Shown here piece after piece: positions 16,353 to 24,609 of a stretch of DNA of 64,000 bases. Source of the stretch: Ruminococcus sp. Its GTDB lineage: Bacteria; Bacillota; Clostridia; Oscillospirales; Ruminococcaceae. The translations under genes were made by a program, and so were the position numbers. Positions within the stretch are counted from its first letter, which is position 1; each line of letters opens with the position of its first letter. Where the stretch lies: NCBI GenBank assembly GCA_015066925.1, contig SVNL01000001.1, positions 1 through 64,000 of the forward strand, in the 5' to 3' direction. Below the pieces are notes generated by a model. That model was not told the origin of the DNA. It searched no databases and worked only from the letters and a program-made list of their open reading frames with translations.

Positions 16353-17993
16353 TTAATTGTAGTGCTTAGCGTTCTGATAATTGACAGCTCCGGAAAATGC
16401 ATCGTAAACCACATCCTCATTTTCCTTTTTTATCACCAGATAGGTGTTTTTATAAAAAATGGGAATAAAGCAGTTTTCGTCAAGTATCTGTTTTTCGATA
16501 CTGCTGAACCTCTCTACATATTCAGACGAATTATCAATGCGGTCAAGCTGATTTATAGCTTGGCTGCATTGTGCTGTCATGGGAACATAAGGACATTCAT
16601 CAAGCTTTTTCAAAAAAGCTACACCGCTGTTATAGTCAGCTGTTGCGGGATAGAGAGCGATAGAGTAATCTCCTTCTTCAAGGCGTGAATAGAATTCATT
16701 GTCAGAAACCTCTTCTATACCGATATAGTAGCCAAAAAGTTCCTGCCATTGCTGTGAAAGAATATGCAGGTATTTAGAGTTAAGGGAGCTTGTTGATACA
16801 AGAATTTTTTCAGAGCTTAGGGATTCAACTCCAAGCTCTTTTTTTGCACTGTTAAAGAGCTTTATTGCTTCGTCACTATTATAACAATCAAATGAATTGT
16901 CACTTGCTTGTTCACGATAGCTTTTTCCCATAAGCTTTATGCCGCTTGGAATTATACCGTAAGCGATACTTATATCGCTGTTTATTTCTTTTTCTACTGC
17001 TTTTTTGTCTATAGAACAAGCAAGAGCCCTCTGTAAATTTTTGTTTGAGTAAATTTTATTAGACGGATTGAATATAAGTCCTAATGTAATTGTTTTTTCT
17101 GCGGTATAATAGTATTTGTTTTTATTATAGCTGCTGTCGAAGTTCATAGAAGAAAAACAGTCGGTATTACCTTTTTTGAATGAAGAAATAATATCGTTTT
17201 CTGATTTTTCTATTGAGAAGCTGAGATATGACGGATGAACTGTATTGTTTTCGCTGTTAATGGAATTTCTTTTCATATAGAGTATATTATTCTTTCCATA
17301 TGGGTCGTAAAACCACTGGCGGATAAAAAACGAACCATTTGACATAACAGATTTATCATCAAGACCGTATCTGCCTTTTGTACTGAGGAAAAATTCTTCA
17401 TTACAAGGTTTTGCCGCATTTGTTGTAAGGAGATTTATAAAATCTGCGTTTGCGTATTCAAGAGTAATGATAAGAGTATAATCGTCTGTTGAAGTTACCC
17501 CCTCAAGCTGTGTAGTTGTTCCGTTCAGATGCTTTTCTGCTCCTTTTATGCAGAGGAATTTTTCAGAGTGTGGTGACTGTGTAACGGGGGAGAGGAGTCT
17601 GTTGAAGGCAAAGACATAGTCCTTTGCGGTAACGTTGAAATATTCATCTTCATCGGTTTTATCGTCGTCATTTTTATCGAAGAACCAATAAATATCCTGT
17701 CTGAGTTTAAATGTATAGACAAGTCCGTCAGATGAAACGGTATAGCTTTCAGCTCCGTCACATACTACTGCACCTGTTTCGTCCATTTTGAGTAATCCGC
17801 TGTAAAGGTTTGAGATTACTGTAGCCGAAGAGGCGTCAGATGAATATTGAGGGTCAAGGCTTTGCGGATTATTGAGCAGGCATGAGTTGAACATATAATT
17901 ACTTCCGCTGCCCTTGTTCTCATTTTTTTTGCAGGAAGTTGAAAATGTGGTTAATAATATTAAAGCTGATAAAATAATTGGCTTAATTTTCAA
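16353..17993 (-). CDS. Oligopeptide-binding lipoprotein (SBP family 5, OppA-like)
   Basis: 546 residues. The N-terminus KIKPIILSALILLTTFSTSC is a lipoprotein signal with Cys about residue 21, so the mature protein should be anchored outside the membrane. The body is family 5 solute-binding protein: NNPQSLDPQYSSD, ISNLYSGLLKMD, VYTFKLRQDIYWF, then KNLQRALACSIDKKAV and an AYGIIPSG segment. This family captures oligopeptides, dipeptides or nickel for an ABC importer. No permease or ATPase gene lies nearby, so it must partner a distant transporter or act as a receptor. The start is TTG with AGGAG 6 bases upstream. Confidence 0.88.
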   Translation of the reverse strand: MKIKPIILSALILLTTFSTSCKKNENKGSGSNYMFNSCLLNNPQSLDPQYSSDASSATVISNLYSGLLKMDETGAVVCDGAESYTVSSDGLVYTFKLRQDIYWFFDKNDDDKTDEDEYFNVTAKDYVFAFNRLLSPVTQSPHSEKFLCIKGAEKHLNGTTTQLEGVTSTDDYTLIITLEYANADFINLLTTNAAKPCNEEFFLSTKGRYGLDDKSVMSNGSFFIRQWFYDPYGKNNILYMKRNSINSENNTVHPSYLSFSIEKSENDIISSFKKGNTDCFSSMNFDSSYNKNKYYYTAEKTITLGLIFNPSNKIYSNKNLQRALACSIDKKAVEKEINSDISIAYGIIPSGIKLMGKSYREQASDNSFDCYNSDEAIKLFNSAKKELGVESLSSEKILVSTSSLNSKYLHILSQQWQELFGYYIGIEEVSDNEFYSRLEEGDYSIALYPATADYNSGVAFLKKLDECPYVPMTAQCSQAINQLDRIDNSSEYVERFSSIEKQILDENCFIPIFYKNTYLVIKKENEDVVYDAFSGAVNYQNAKHYN

Positions 17994-18018
17994 ATTTTTC
18001 TCCTTTAAGATATTGAAA

Positions 18019-18088
18019 GCGGTTACTGAGTGTAAAAATCAGTAACCGCATTTTTAGCGAATCGGATAAAGGCTTTAAGCCTTGTCCG
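18019..18088. terminator. Two stem-loops after the VanY-like gene
   Basis: First, GCGGTTACTGA/TCAGTAACCGC (18019-18029, 18039-18049), perfect 11-bp arms with a 9-nt loop, then TTTTTA on the plus side and TTTC on the minus side. Second, CGGATAA-GGC/GCC-TTGTCCG (18063-18088) with one bulge. Together they probably end VanY-like transcription (minus). Confidence 0.65.
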
Positions 18089-18110
18089 CTGAATGATTAA
18101 GTTTTAAAGA

Positions 18111-19133
18111 TTACTGTGAAACAGTTATAATAAAACCGTCTACGTTGTTACCGGAAACAGAATAGGTCTTATTTGACGGAACAGGAACATCTGTAACGTT
18201 ATTTACATTTGCCGCAACATAGTAAACCTCATATTGCTGAGTGCCTGAAATAACTTTAAGAGTATTATTGTAATTATATGCTTTAATTGCTTCTATATAC
18301 TCTTCAAGGCAAAGGTTATTTTCTTTCATATATACAGCGTGAGGAATACCTACATATCTGAATATAGCCGTACTTGATTCATCACCTGTATACGCGTCCT
18401 TACCTTCAGGATATCTTAATATAAATCCATAGCTTGCACAATTCTGGTCAATCCATGCATACTGACCTTCAGGCTTATAAACATTTGAGCTTTCGCCCTT
18501 AGGGAATATACCAAGCTTAAAGCTTCTGCCGGTATGATAATCGGAATAACCGCCGGCAATATTAGAAATACCGTTTTTATATTTATCATTCTGAACTTCA
18601 ATAGTTCTATGGCCTGCAATAACTCTAAGGTAATTATTCTGAACAGCTTCGTAATAATTTGACATCATATCATTAATTCTTGCGATAACGTTAACATCAA
18701 GGCTTACGTTCATATCACTTACGCTGTAGCAGTCGTTTCTGTTACTGTAAACGTCAACGAGCTTGATGTCATTTGCAGGGAATTTGTATTCATACTGTGA
18801 GTTAACGAGTACAAGGTCACCGCTGTTGATAAGAGAGTATTCGATAGGTGATGTAGTGTATTCAGTTGCTGTAGCAGGCATAATAGGAGTTTGTCCGCCC
18901 GGATCACCCTGCTGAATATTATTACCCTGATTTGCACCTTGGTTATCGGGAACAGAAGTCTGGTCGATAACAGAAGATGATGGCTTTTTATTATCTTTTT
19001 TATCTTTTTTCTTTGAACAGCTGTTAGCGCATGAAGCGAAAATAAATATTATAACAAGAAAAATCAGACCAACCATAATTAAGCGGTCATAACGAACCCT
19101 GTATCTTTTTCTTCGTCTGTTTCCATTATTCAT
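18111..19133 (-). CDS. VanY/D-Ala-D-Ala carboxypeptidase-like protein lacking zinc ligands
   Basis: 340 residues: a basic N-terminus, a hydrophobic anchor (about 17-39, ending FASC, a possible lipobox), a Ser/Gln/Pro-rich linker, then a VanY-fold domain recognised by IAGHRTIEVQ, SYGFILRYPEGK, FRYVGIPHA and LEEYIEAI. The usual SxHxxGxAxD zinc motif reads SDYHTGRSFKL (197-207), with Tyr and Lys in place of ligand His and Asp, and the usual EPWH motif reads TAIF. All three metal ligands therefore appear lost. I infer a non-catalytic wall-binding role. The ATG at 19133 has an AAAGGA site 10 bases upstream; the longer 54-residue extension has no support. Confidence 0.75.
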   Translation of the reverse strand: MNNGNRRRKRYRVRYDRLIMVGLIFLVIIFIFASCANSCSKKKDKKDNKKPSSSVIDQTSVPDNQGANQGNNIQQGDPGGQTPIMPATATEYTTSPIEYSLINSGDLVLVNSQYEYKFPANDIKLVDVYSNRNDCYSVSDMNVSLDVNVIARINDMMSNYYEAVQNNYLRVIAGHRTIEVQNDKYKNGISNIAGGYSDYHTGRSFKLGIFPKGESSNVYKPEGQYAWIDQNCASYGFILRYPEGKDAYTGDESSTAIFRYVGIPHAVYMKENNLCLEEYIEAIKAYNYNNTLKVISGTQQYEVYYVAANVNNVTDVPVPSNKTYSVSGNNVDGFIITVSQ

Positions 19134-19206
19134 AACACAAGAAGTCCTTTCGATAAAATAATATTTAATAATGTTTATATTTGAATTGCAAAACTTATTC
19201 TTATAC

Positions 19207-19235
19207 ATTATATCATACAAAATGTAAAAAGTAAA
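19207..19235 (-). promoter_or_regulatory. Promoter for the VanY-like gene
   Basis: Minus strand TTTACT (19235-19230), 17-bp spacer, TATAAT (19212-19207). The -35 box lies inside the inverted repeat 19221-19249. Confidence 0.6.
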
Positions 19236-19249
19236 TAACTTTTTACATT
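19221..19249. repeat. 12-bp inverted repeat over the -35 box
   Basis: AATGTAAAAAGT (19221-19232) and ACTTTTTACATT (19238-19249) are perfect arms around AAATA. The position over the VanY-like -35 fits an operator. On the plus strand the repeat runs into T-rich DNA and would resemble a terminator, but no plus-strand gene precedes it. Confidence 0.5.
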
Positions 19250-19365
19250 TTTTTATTTTTTTTACAAAGATTAGACTAAAAACGCACTTTGTCATTTAAA
19301 ATCTGTATAATTACTCAACGAGAATGATACATAAAGTATAAAAAAGGAGAAATTTTAATATCTTA

Positions 19366-19394
19366 TTGACAAATTAAGAGAAATATATTATTAT
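19366..19394 (+). promoter_or_regulatory. Sigma-A promoter for the AraC gene
   Basis: TTGACA (19366-19371), 17-bp spacer, TATTAT (19389-19394). Confidence 0.8.
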
Positions 19395-19435
19395 AAATTT
19401 ATAGTATAAGTACCATTTATGTGTGGTGAACGGAA

Positions 19436-20215
19436 ATGAGAGTTTGCAATGTTGGCATAAATAACAGATTCGATTGCAGAAAATCCGCTTTTATGTTGGG
19501 TAGAGAAAAATATTATCTTATGTATTTTAAATCACCCGTGTGTTTTACGTCAAATGGCGAAAAATGTAATGTAAGCGGTAAATCAGTTGTTATCAGCAGC
19601 GGAAGGCTTCAATTCGGTGTTTCTGAAATTTTACTCGGCGGCTATGTCGTTTTTGAGCCGGATTTGTCAGATTTGGAATTTATTAATGGACTCGGAATAA
19701 GAATGAATAAGGTTATTCCTGTTTCTGATGATTATAATATTGTTGAGATGTTGCGTTGCCTTTCTCTTGAATTCAAGAAAAAAAACAAATTCAAAAGTGA
19801 ATTTTCAAGTCAGGCTTTAAAGCTCATTATGATTCACATAGGAAATATTGTTTCATCAAAAAATTCCGAAAACGATAAATTAAAACACTATGATTTTCTA
19901 TCAGATATAAGAGATCAGATTTTTTCTTCACCATTTGAAAAAATAGAAATTAATGACATTTGCAGTGAATTATCTATCGGCAGAACTTATTTTCACAGAA
20001 TTTATTCTGCATATTTTGGTACTACTTATGTTCAGGATATTATTAACAGTAAGCTTGAAGCGGCAAAAAGATTATTGGTTGAATCAAATGATTCTATAAG
20101 TATTATTGCTGAAAAGTGCGGATATGAAAGCGATTCATATTTTATGCGCCAGTTTAAAAAGCATGTGGGAATAACCCCGTCCGTATACAGAAAAAAATAT
20201 TCTGAATTATTGTAA
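19436..20215 (+). CDS. AraC-family transcription regulator
   Basis: 259 residues. The C-terminal AraC domain (about 155-255) has two helix-turn-helix units: IEINDICSELSIGRTYFHRI and the second with SIIAEKCGYESDSYFMRQF, closing with the family signature GITPSVYRKKY. The N-terminal 140 residues form a divergent cupin-like sensor region whose ligand is unknown. It is divergent from the VanY-like gene and may control it or itself. It may be co-transcribed with the unknown gene 79 bases downstream. A related AraC gene lies at 60.7 kb. Confidence 0.88.
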   Translation: MRVCNVGINNRFDCRKSAFMLGREKYYLMYFKSPVCFTSNGEKCNVSGKSVVISSGRLQFGVSEILLGGYVVFEPDLSDLEFINGLGIRMNKVIPVSDDYNIVEMLRCLSLEFKKKNKFKSEFSSQALKLIMIHIGNIVSSKNSENDKLKHYDFLSDIRDQIFSSPFEKIEINDICSELSIGRTYFHRIYSAYFGTTYVQDIINSKLEAAKRLLVESNDSISIIAEKCGYESDSYFMRQFKKHVGITPSVYRKKYSELL

Positions 20216-20294
20216 GTTAATTCTTATGTATGAAAATAATTGAAAGGATTAAAGGTCACTAAAGGATTTTAATCTGTGACTGAATGGAGGAAAA

Positions 20295-21029
20295 ATGGAA
20301 TTAGAATTAAGTATTATTGAAAGATTGTTTACAAATTATAATGGTTCGGCATGTTGTATTGTGGAAGAAGCAACAAGCAAGGTGCTGTTTTTTAATGAGC
20401 TTTGCAAAGAGCTTTGCCCGACTATTGAGAAGAATATGCTTATTGATGAAATGTATAATAAAATTTCGGATAACTTCGATATAGTTTCAAAAGGTGGCTC
20501 TACATTCCTTATTGCTGATAAGGAGAAGCTTTTTGGTGACCATTATTATCTTGCAGAAAATAATATCGCATTGAGTGATGGTACTCAGATTTGCGTATGC
20601 GTATTTCATAAGGTTGCATTTATGCAGTTTTATTACGAATTTGTAAATACGGTAAATTCAGGCTTGTTTTTGCGTGACTGCGATTTTTCGGTTATTATTA
20701 ATCTGAAAAACGGTGAATATTATATAACTTATGAAAACAGAAGCACTAAAAATAAAGTTTCAGACGTTGAAGTGCACGACTGGAATAAGCGTGTAAAATA
20801 TTTTGTTGATGAATATCTGGTTGAAGAATTTATCAAGAAATATGAAGATAATATGTCTTTAGAGGCACTTCGTAAGTATTATGAAAATGACGTTGATGTA
20901 AATGAAATAGTATTTGATTATTATTTTGATGATGAAATACATACACAAAAGGCTGTTTGCCATTTCGTAGAGTATAACGGAAATCCTGTTGTATGTGTAA
21001 AGTATTATGATGATTATAAATCAGAATAA
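20295..21029 (+). CDS. Unknown protein, possibly with a degenerate PAS-like N-terminus
   Basis: 244 residues, not recognised. It is soluble, acidic and rich in Tyr and Phe. The opening (LFTNYNGSACCIVEEATSKVL, then FFNELCKELCP) resembles the first strands of a PAS domain as seen in signalling proteins, but this is weak. A GGAGG site precedes the ATG by 5 bases. It lies directly downstream of the AraC gene on the same strand and ends at a strong bidirectional terminator, so the two probably form one unit. No catalytic motif is seen. Confidence 0.65.
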   Translation: MELELSIIERLFTNYNGSACCIVEEATSKVLFFNELCKELCPTIEKNMLIDEMYNKISDNFDIVSKGGSTFLIADKEKLFGDHYYLAENNIALSDGTQICVCVFHKVAFMQFYYEFVNTVNSGLFLRDCDFSVIINLKNGEYYITYENRSTKNKVSDVEVHDWNKRVKYFVDEYLVEEFIKKYEDNMSLEALRKYYENDVDVNEIVFDYYFDDEIHTQKAVCHFVEYNGNPVVCVKYYDDYKSE

Positions 21030-21035
21030 AAAATT

Positions 21036-21069
21036 ATGGTTACTGAATTTCTTCAGTAACCATTTTTTA
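21036..21069. terminator. Bidirectional terminator
   Basis: Perfect 12-bp arms ATGGTTACTGAA/TTCAGTAACCAT with a 4-nt loop, T-runs on both strands, between two convergent genes. Confidence 0.92.
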
Positions 21070-21465
21070 TTATTTATTAAGCTTGCTTTTGGTTTTTTCA
21101 GTGAATTTTTCGCCGTATACCACAAAACGTTTGTGTTCACCCGAGCCTATTATACCTGCTTCGTCATGAGCTTCAACCTTGAATGTGATTTCTCTGCCGT
21201 TGATTTCTGTAATTGTAGCTGTGGCGGTAATCTTCATTCCTTCGGGAGTAGCTGAAATATGCTTGATATTCAGTTCTGTTCCCACTGTTGTTTCATCATT
21301 TTCAAGGTAATCCGCAAGTGCATTACAAGCAGCTTTTTCCATCAGCATAGCCATCATAGGAGTTGCAAATACCTCTAAGCTTCCGCTTCCGACATTAACA
21401 GCAAGAGTACTTTTGTCTGCAATAAGCTCTGCATTAGCTGATATATTAATATTTAAATCTTTCAT
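21070..21465 (-). CDS. FlK-like hot-dog thioesterase
   Basis: 131 residues of the hot-dog fold thioesterase group that includes fluoroacetyl-CoA thioesterase FlK. Recognisable parts are VFATPMMAMLMEKAAC (substrate-pocket helix), TTVGTELNIKHISATPEGM and the terminal ERF-like HKRFVV strand. The natural substrate in anaerobes is unknown; detoxifying a small acyl-CoA is the usual guess. It begins 2 bases after the stop of the LTA-synthase-family gene, so the two are co-transcribed, an unusual pairing of an acyl-CoA enzyme with a surface polymer enzyme. Confidence 0.82.
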   Translation of the reverse strand: MKDLNINISANAELIADKSTLAVNVGSGSLEVFATPMMAMLMEKAACNALADYLENDETTVGTELNIKHISATPEGMKITATATITEINGREITFKVEAHDEAGIIGSGEHKRFVVYGEKFTEKTKSKLNK

Positions 21466-21467
21466 AT

Positions 21468-23303
21468 TTATTTAACCTCTTCTGCAAGTACATCTTCCGG
21501 AATAGGACATGGTGACATTACTTCACCGATTACTCTGTCATATGTGAGAATATCAAGCTCTTCATTTCTTGGAATTGAGTCGTTATAGTTTGTTGAATAT
21601 ACAGGAAGTGTTTCCATATAATCAAACATTTTCTGGATAAATGAATCTCTCGGAGCGTCGATTACATTCATAAGAACATATGGCATATAGTAGAGAGAAA
21701 CGTTATTCTGAGGAACTTCGGCAAAATCAGCGTCATAGTTGCTCCAGAGGAGATATTTCTGTTCATAAAGAACAGAGCAGTTTTCTCCGTTGATACCGAG
21801 CTGGTCGTAAATACCTGAGCCACCCTTTAATGATGGGAAATGGTCACCTACAAACAATACAAGTGTAGGTTCGTCTGACTGTTCAAGTCTGTCGAGGAAT
21901 TTAGCAAGCTCTTCGTTGGTATGCTGAATCCATTGACAGTAGTTTTCAAATTCGGCATCAGGATTTTCACCCTGGTCATAAGGCTGGTGATTTTGCATTG
22001 TTGTAGTGTGGATATACATTGGCTCATCACTTTCATTGATAAGTGATTCAAGCTGATTGAAAACAGTTGTATCTGAGATATATGTTCCGAAATTTTCAAC
22101 AGGAACAGTAAAATCGTTTTCAAAAATCATAGTATCAAAGCCGAAGCGTGAATAAACCTTACGACGGCTATAGAAGTTTTCATAGAAAGGGTGAACATAA
22201 GCTGTGTTATATCCCCAGTTTTTGTAATACTGGGCAAGAGCAGGCTGTTCTCTTTCAGCGAGGTCACGCTGAGGCATATTAGGGTCATTCAGAGAACGAA
22301 CGGGAAGTCCGAAGAGAAGCTCGAATTCTGAACGAACAGTAAAGCTTGCATAAGTTGGTGAAATAGCTATACCGCCTATACCTTCTGAAACAGCTTTATC
22401 GAATTCTGCATAGCAATTTTCATCTATATCGAGTTCATCGAATACACGGAAATCTGCATAAGCCTCGCTCATAATAACAACAACATTTGGTTTTACTCCG
22501 CCATTAAAATTCTCGTTTTCATTTAAATCGACAGATAAGATTTCTTCCACTTTTTCTTCGGAATAATCTTCAGGCTCTGTAAGACGGTTTGAAAAGCTTT
22601 CTGTTGCGGTTTCAACGATGAACGCAAGGAAGCTGTTGCTTTCAAATTTTTCGTTAAGAATAAATGTGTTGCTTGCCTTAGTTGTGTCAACGTTGAAAAG
22701 AGAGTAAACCGGAGTTGAGAATGACGGCATTGTGATAAGTGAAACACAAGGCATACAGCAGGCACTCATTGTAAGAATGCGTTTAAACGGCTTCATTTTA
22801 AGCTTAGGATTAAACCAGAATATCACAACAAATGCTGCAATAGCAATGAGCCATGCAAGAACAAGCGGGAAAGTAATTTTTATATACGCAAAAGAAGTAA
22901 GACTCTTAACGCTTTTAAACAGCTTCATATCCGAAAGGATAAGATGATTACCGTTTGTACCGAATTTAAACAGCTCAACGGTACTGAGCATCATATATGC
23001 GAAGCCGTGAATAGCGGTAGAAATCCACGCTTTTTTGAAAATTGACAGTAAAATGAAATTAAGAAGATATGCAATAACGAAGTTGAAAAGCATAACAGAA
23101 GGTCTTTCAACAACGAATTTAAGGAACGAAGCAATACTTTTTCCCTGATTTATTTCAGCCATTGAACAAATAAAAATCGGGAACAAAGCGATAAGCCAGA
23201 AATTAAGTTTAGAGTATTTTTCGGTATTTTCGTTTCTTTTAGCGTTGAATGATTTGATGTTGGAAAAAAGCTTTTCCTTTCCTAATTTTAATTTTTCTTT
23301 CAT
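21468..23303 (-). CDS. LTA synthase-family membrane sulfatase-fold protein
   Basis: About 611 residues. The N-terminal part (to about 215) carries four or five transmembrane helices. The outer C-terminal domain has the alkaline phosphatase/sulfatase fold: PNVVVIMSEAY (metal Glu), ASFTVRSEFELLFGLP (catalytic Thr region), MYIHTTTMQNHQPYD and FVGDHFPSLKG (metal Asp and His). Family members transfer glycerol phosphate from phosphatidylglycerol to teichoic acids or periplasmic glucans. Substrate here is not fixed by sequence. ATG at 23303 is preceded by AAAGGTGGG at 7 bases; the GTG four codons upstream overlaps that site and is rejected. Confidence 0.88.
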   Translation of the reverse strand: MKEKLKLGKEKLFSNIKSFNAKRNENTEKYSKLNFWLIALFPIFICSMAEINQGKSIASFLKFVVERPSVMLFNFVIAYLLNFILLSIFKKAWISTAIHGFAYMMLSTVELFKFGTNGNHLILSDMKLFKSVKSLTSFAYIKITFPLVLAWLIAIAAFVVIFWFNPKLKMKPFKRILTMSACCMPCVSLITMPSFSTPVYSLFNVDTTKASNTFILNEKFESNSFLAFIVETATESFSNRLTEPEDYSEEKVEEILSVDLNENENFNGGVKPNVVVIMSEAYADFRVFDELDIDENCYAEFDKAVSEGIGGIAISPTYASFTVRSEFELLFGLPVRSLNDPNMPQRDLAEREQPALAQYYKNWGYNTAYVHPFYENFYSRRKVYSRFGFDTMIFENDFTVPVENFGTYISDTTVFNQLESLINESDEPMYIHTTTMQNHQPYDQGENPDAEFENYCQWIQHTNEELAKFLDRLEQSDEPTLVLFVGDHFPSLKGGSGIYDQLGINGENCSVLYEQKYLLWSNYDADFAEVPQNNVSLYYMPYVLMNVIDAPRDSFIQKMFDYMETLPVYSTNYNDSIPRNEELDILTYDRVIGEVMSPCPIPEDVLAEEVK

Positions 23304-23513
23304 AAATAAACCCACCTTTATAATTAAAGAAAAAAGCTGAACTGATTGAATTTACATATAAATTATACCTTATTTACATCTAATATATCACATAAAAATC
23401 TTTTCTGCAAGCGAAAAAATAAATTATCATCATATTTTCACTTAATTCGGCAGTTTGTGAGAAATGCACGATTTGGCACATGATGTTTTGGTGATTTTTA
23501 CAATAAAATAAAA

Positions 23514-24230
23514 TCAGATAATCATTCCACCATTTACAGCCAGCGTCTGACCTGTAATAAATGAAGCTTTCTCGGAAGCAAGAAAAATAACGGCATTTGC
23601 AATATCAGCAGGAGTTCCGAATATTCCCAGCGGAATTTCGTCACGTATATCCTCAAGTTCATCTTTGGTAAATTTTTTATTCATTTCAGTCGTTATGAAT
23701 CCGGGTGAAACACAGTTTACACGTATTCCCGAGGGTGCAAGCTCCTTGGCAAGTGCCTTTGTAAAACCTATAACACCGGCTTTTGAAGCAGAATAGTCAA
23801 CTTCACACGAAGCTCCACATTGTCCCCACATAGAAGAAATATTAATAATGCATCCGCTTTTATTATTGACCATTGATGATACTACGGCTCTGCTGCAATT
23901 AAGAGTTCCTTTAAGATTTATATTAAGAATTTTGTCAGCATTTTCCTGACTTGTAAAATTAAAAAGCTCTATTTCCGAAACACCAGCATTATTTACAAGC
24001 AAATCAAGATGCTTACATTCAATGAGAATTTCGTTTATTTTATTTTTTGCGTTTTCGGTGTCGGATACATCAAATCCAACAGCTTTTCCGCCTATTTCGG
24101 CTGCAAGCTGATTTGCCTTTTCATAAGAGCTGTTATAATTTACATAGACAAAATAACCGTTTTCCGAAAGCTCTTTGCAAATTTGTGCACCTATTCCTCT
24201 TGAGCCTCCTGTTACAAGTGCATATTTCAT
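23514..24230 (-). CDS. Short-chain dehydrogenase/reductase (FabG-like)
   Basis: 238-residue classical SDR. NAD(P) loop VTGGSRGIGAQIC at the N-terminus, LLVNNAGVSE, the active Ser in NISSMWG, the YSASKAG catalytic Tyr and Lys, and VSPGFITTEM. It ends with TGQTLAVNGG, close to 3-oxoacyl-ACP reductase FabG. No other fatty acid gene is nearby, so the substrate could be another keto compound. An AAAGGAG site precedes the ATG. Confidence 0.87.
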   Translation of the reverse strand: MKYALVTGGSRGIGAQICKELSENGYFVYVNYNSSYEKANQLAAEIGGKAVGFDVSDTENAKNKINEILIECKHLDLLVNNAGVSEIELFNFTSQENADKILNINLKGTLNCSRAVVSSMVNNKSGCIINISSMWGQCGASCEVDYSASKAGVIGFTKALAKELAPSGIRVNCVSPGFITTEMNKKFTKDELEDIRDEIPLGIFGTPADIANAVIFLASEKASFITGQTLAVNGGMII

Positions 24231-24253
24231 AAAACTGCTCCTTTACAAAAAAA

Positions 24254-24282
24254 TTGACATAAAGATTCCCTATATTTATTAT
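24254..24282 (+). promoter_or_regulatory. Promoter P1 for the DUF896-cdd pair
   Basis: TTGACA (24254-24259), 17-bp spacer, TATTAT (24277-24282). Confidence 0.7.
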
Positions 24283-24314
24283 AACATATTCTTATTATTT
24301 TTTGTAGCTAATAC

Positions 24315-24343
24315 TTGAAATATATGTGAATTTATGTTAATAT
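24315..24343 (+). promoter_or_regulatory. Promoter P2 for the DUF896-cdd pair
   Basis: TTGAAA (24315-24320), 17-bp spacer, TAATAT (24338-24343), 66 bases before the first ATG. Two promoters in tandem are plausible. Confidence 0.65.
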
Positions 24344-24408
24344 ATTTGTATGGTTTATGTTCTTATAGAATGGACTGTATTTTTAAATTATGATATGAGG
24401 TATAGAAT

Positions 24409-24609
24409 ATGACTGAGGAAAAAATACAACGTATTAATTTTCTTGCAAGAAAATCAAAAAGTGAGGGACTTACAGACGAAGAAAAACAGGAACAGACTGA
24501 GCTGAGAAATGAATACAGAGAGTCTATCAGAAGAAGTCTTACATCTCATCTTGATAATACATATATCGTTGAGCCTGACGGCAGAAAGCATAAGGCAGGT
24601 GAAAAGTGA
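24409..24609 (+). CDS. DUF896 (YnzC/UPF0291) small protein
   Basis: 66 residues. The helical hairpin KIQRINFLARKSKSEGLT followed by EEKQEQTELRNEY and a C-terminal tail with DNTYIVEPDGRKH is the DUF896 pattern. In Bacillus a member of this family (ynzC) lies in the SOS yneA operon; its function is unsettled. The stop overlaps the cdd start (TGATG), so the two are translationally coupled. Confidence 0.88.
   Translation: MTEEKIQRINFLARKSKSEGLTDEEKQEQTELRNEYRESIRRSLTSHLDNTYIVEPDGRKHKAGEK

Larger units (their letters stand above)
19134..19435. other. Divergent intergenic region, VanY-like/AraC
   Basis: 302 AT-rich bases. They hold the VanY-like gene promoter, a 12-bp inverted repeat at 19221-19249 and the AraC gene promoter. 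No further gene is seen. Confidence 0.7.

Noticed and set aside
16338-16688. 116-codon plus-strand frame opposite the peptide-binding lipoprotein gene
   Set aside because: Shadow of the lipoprotein frame; it overlaps the minus-strand terminator and shows no conserved domain.
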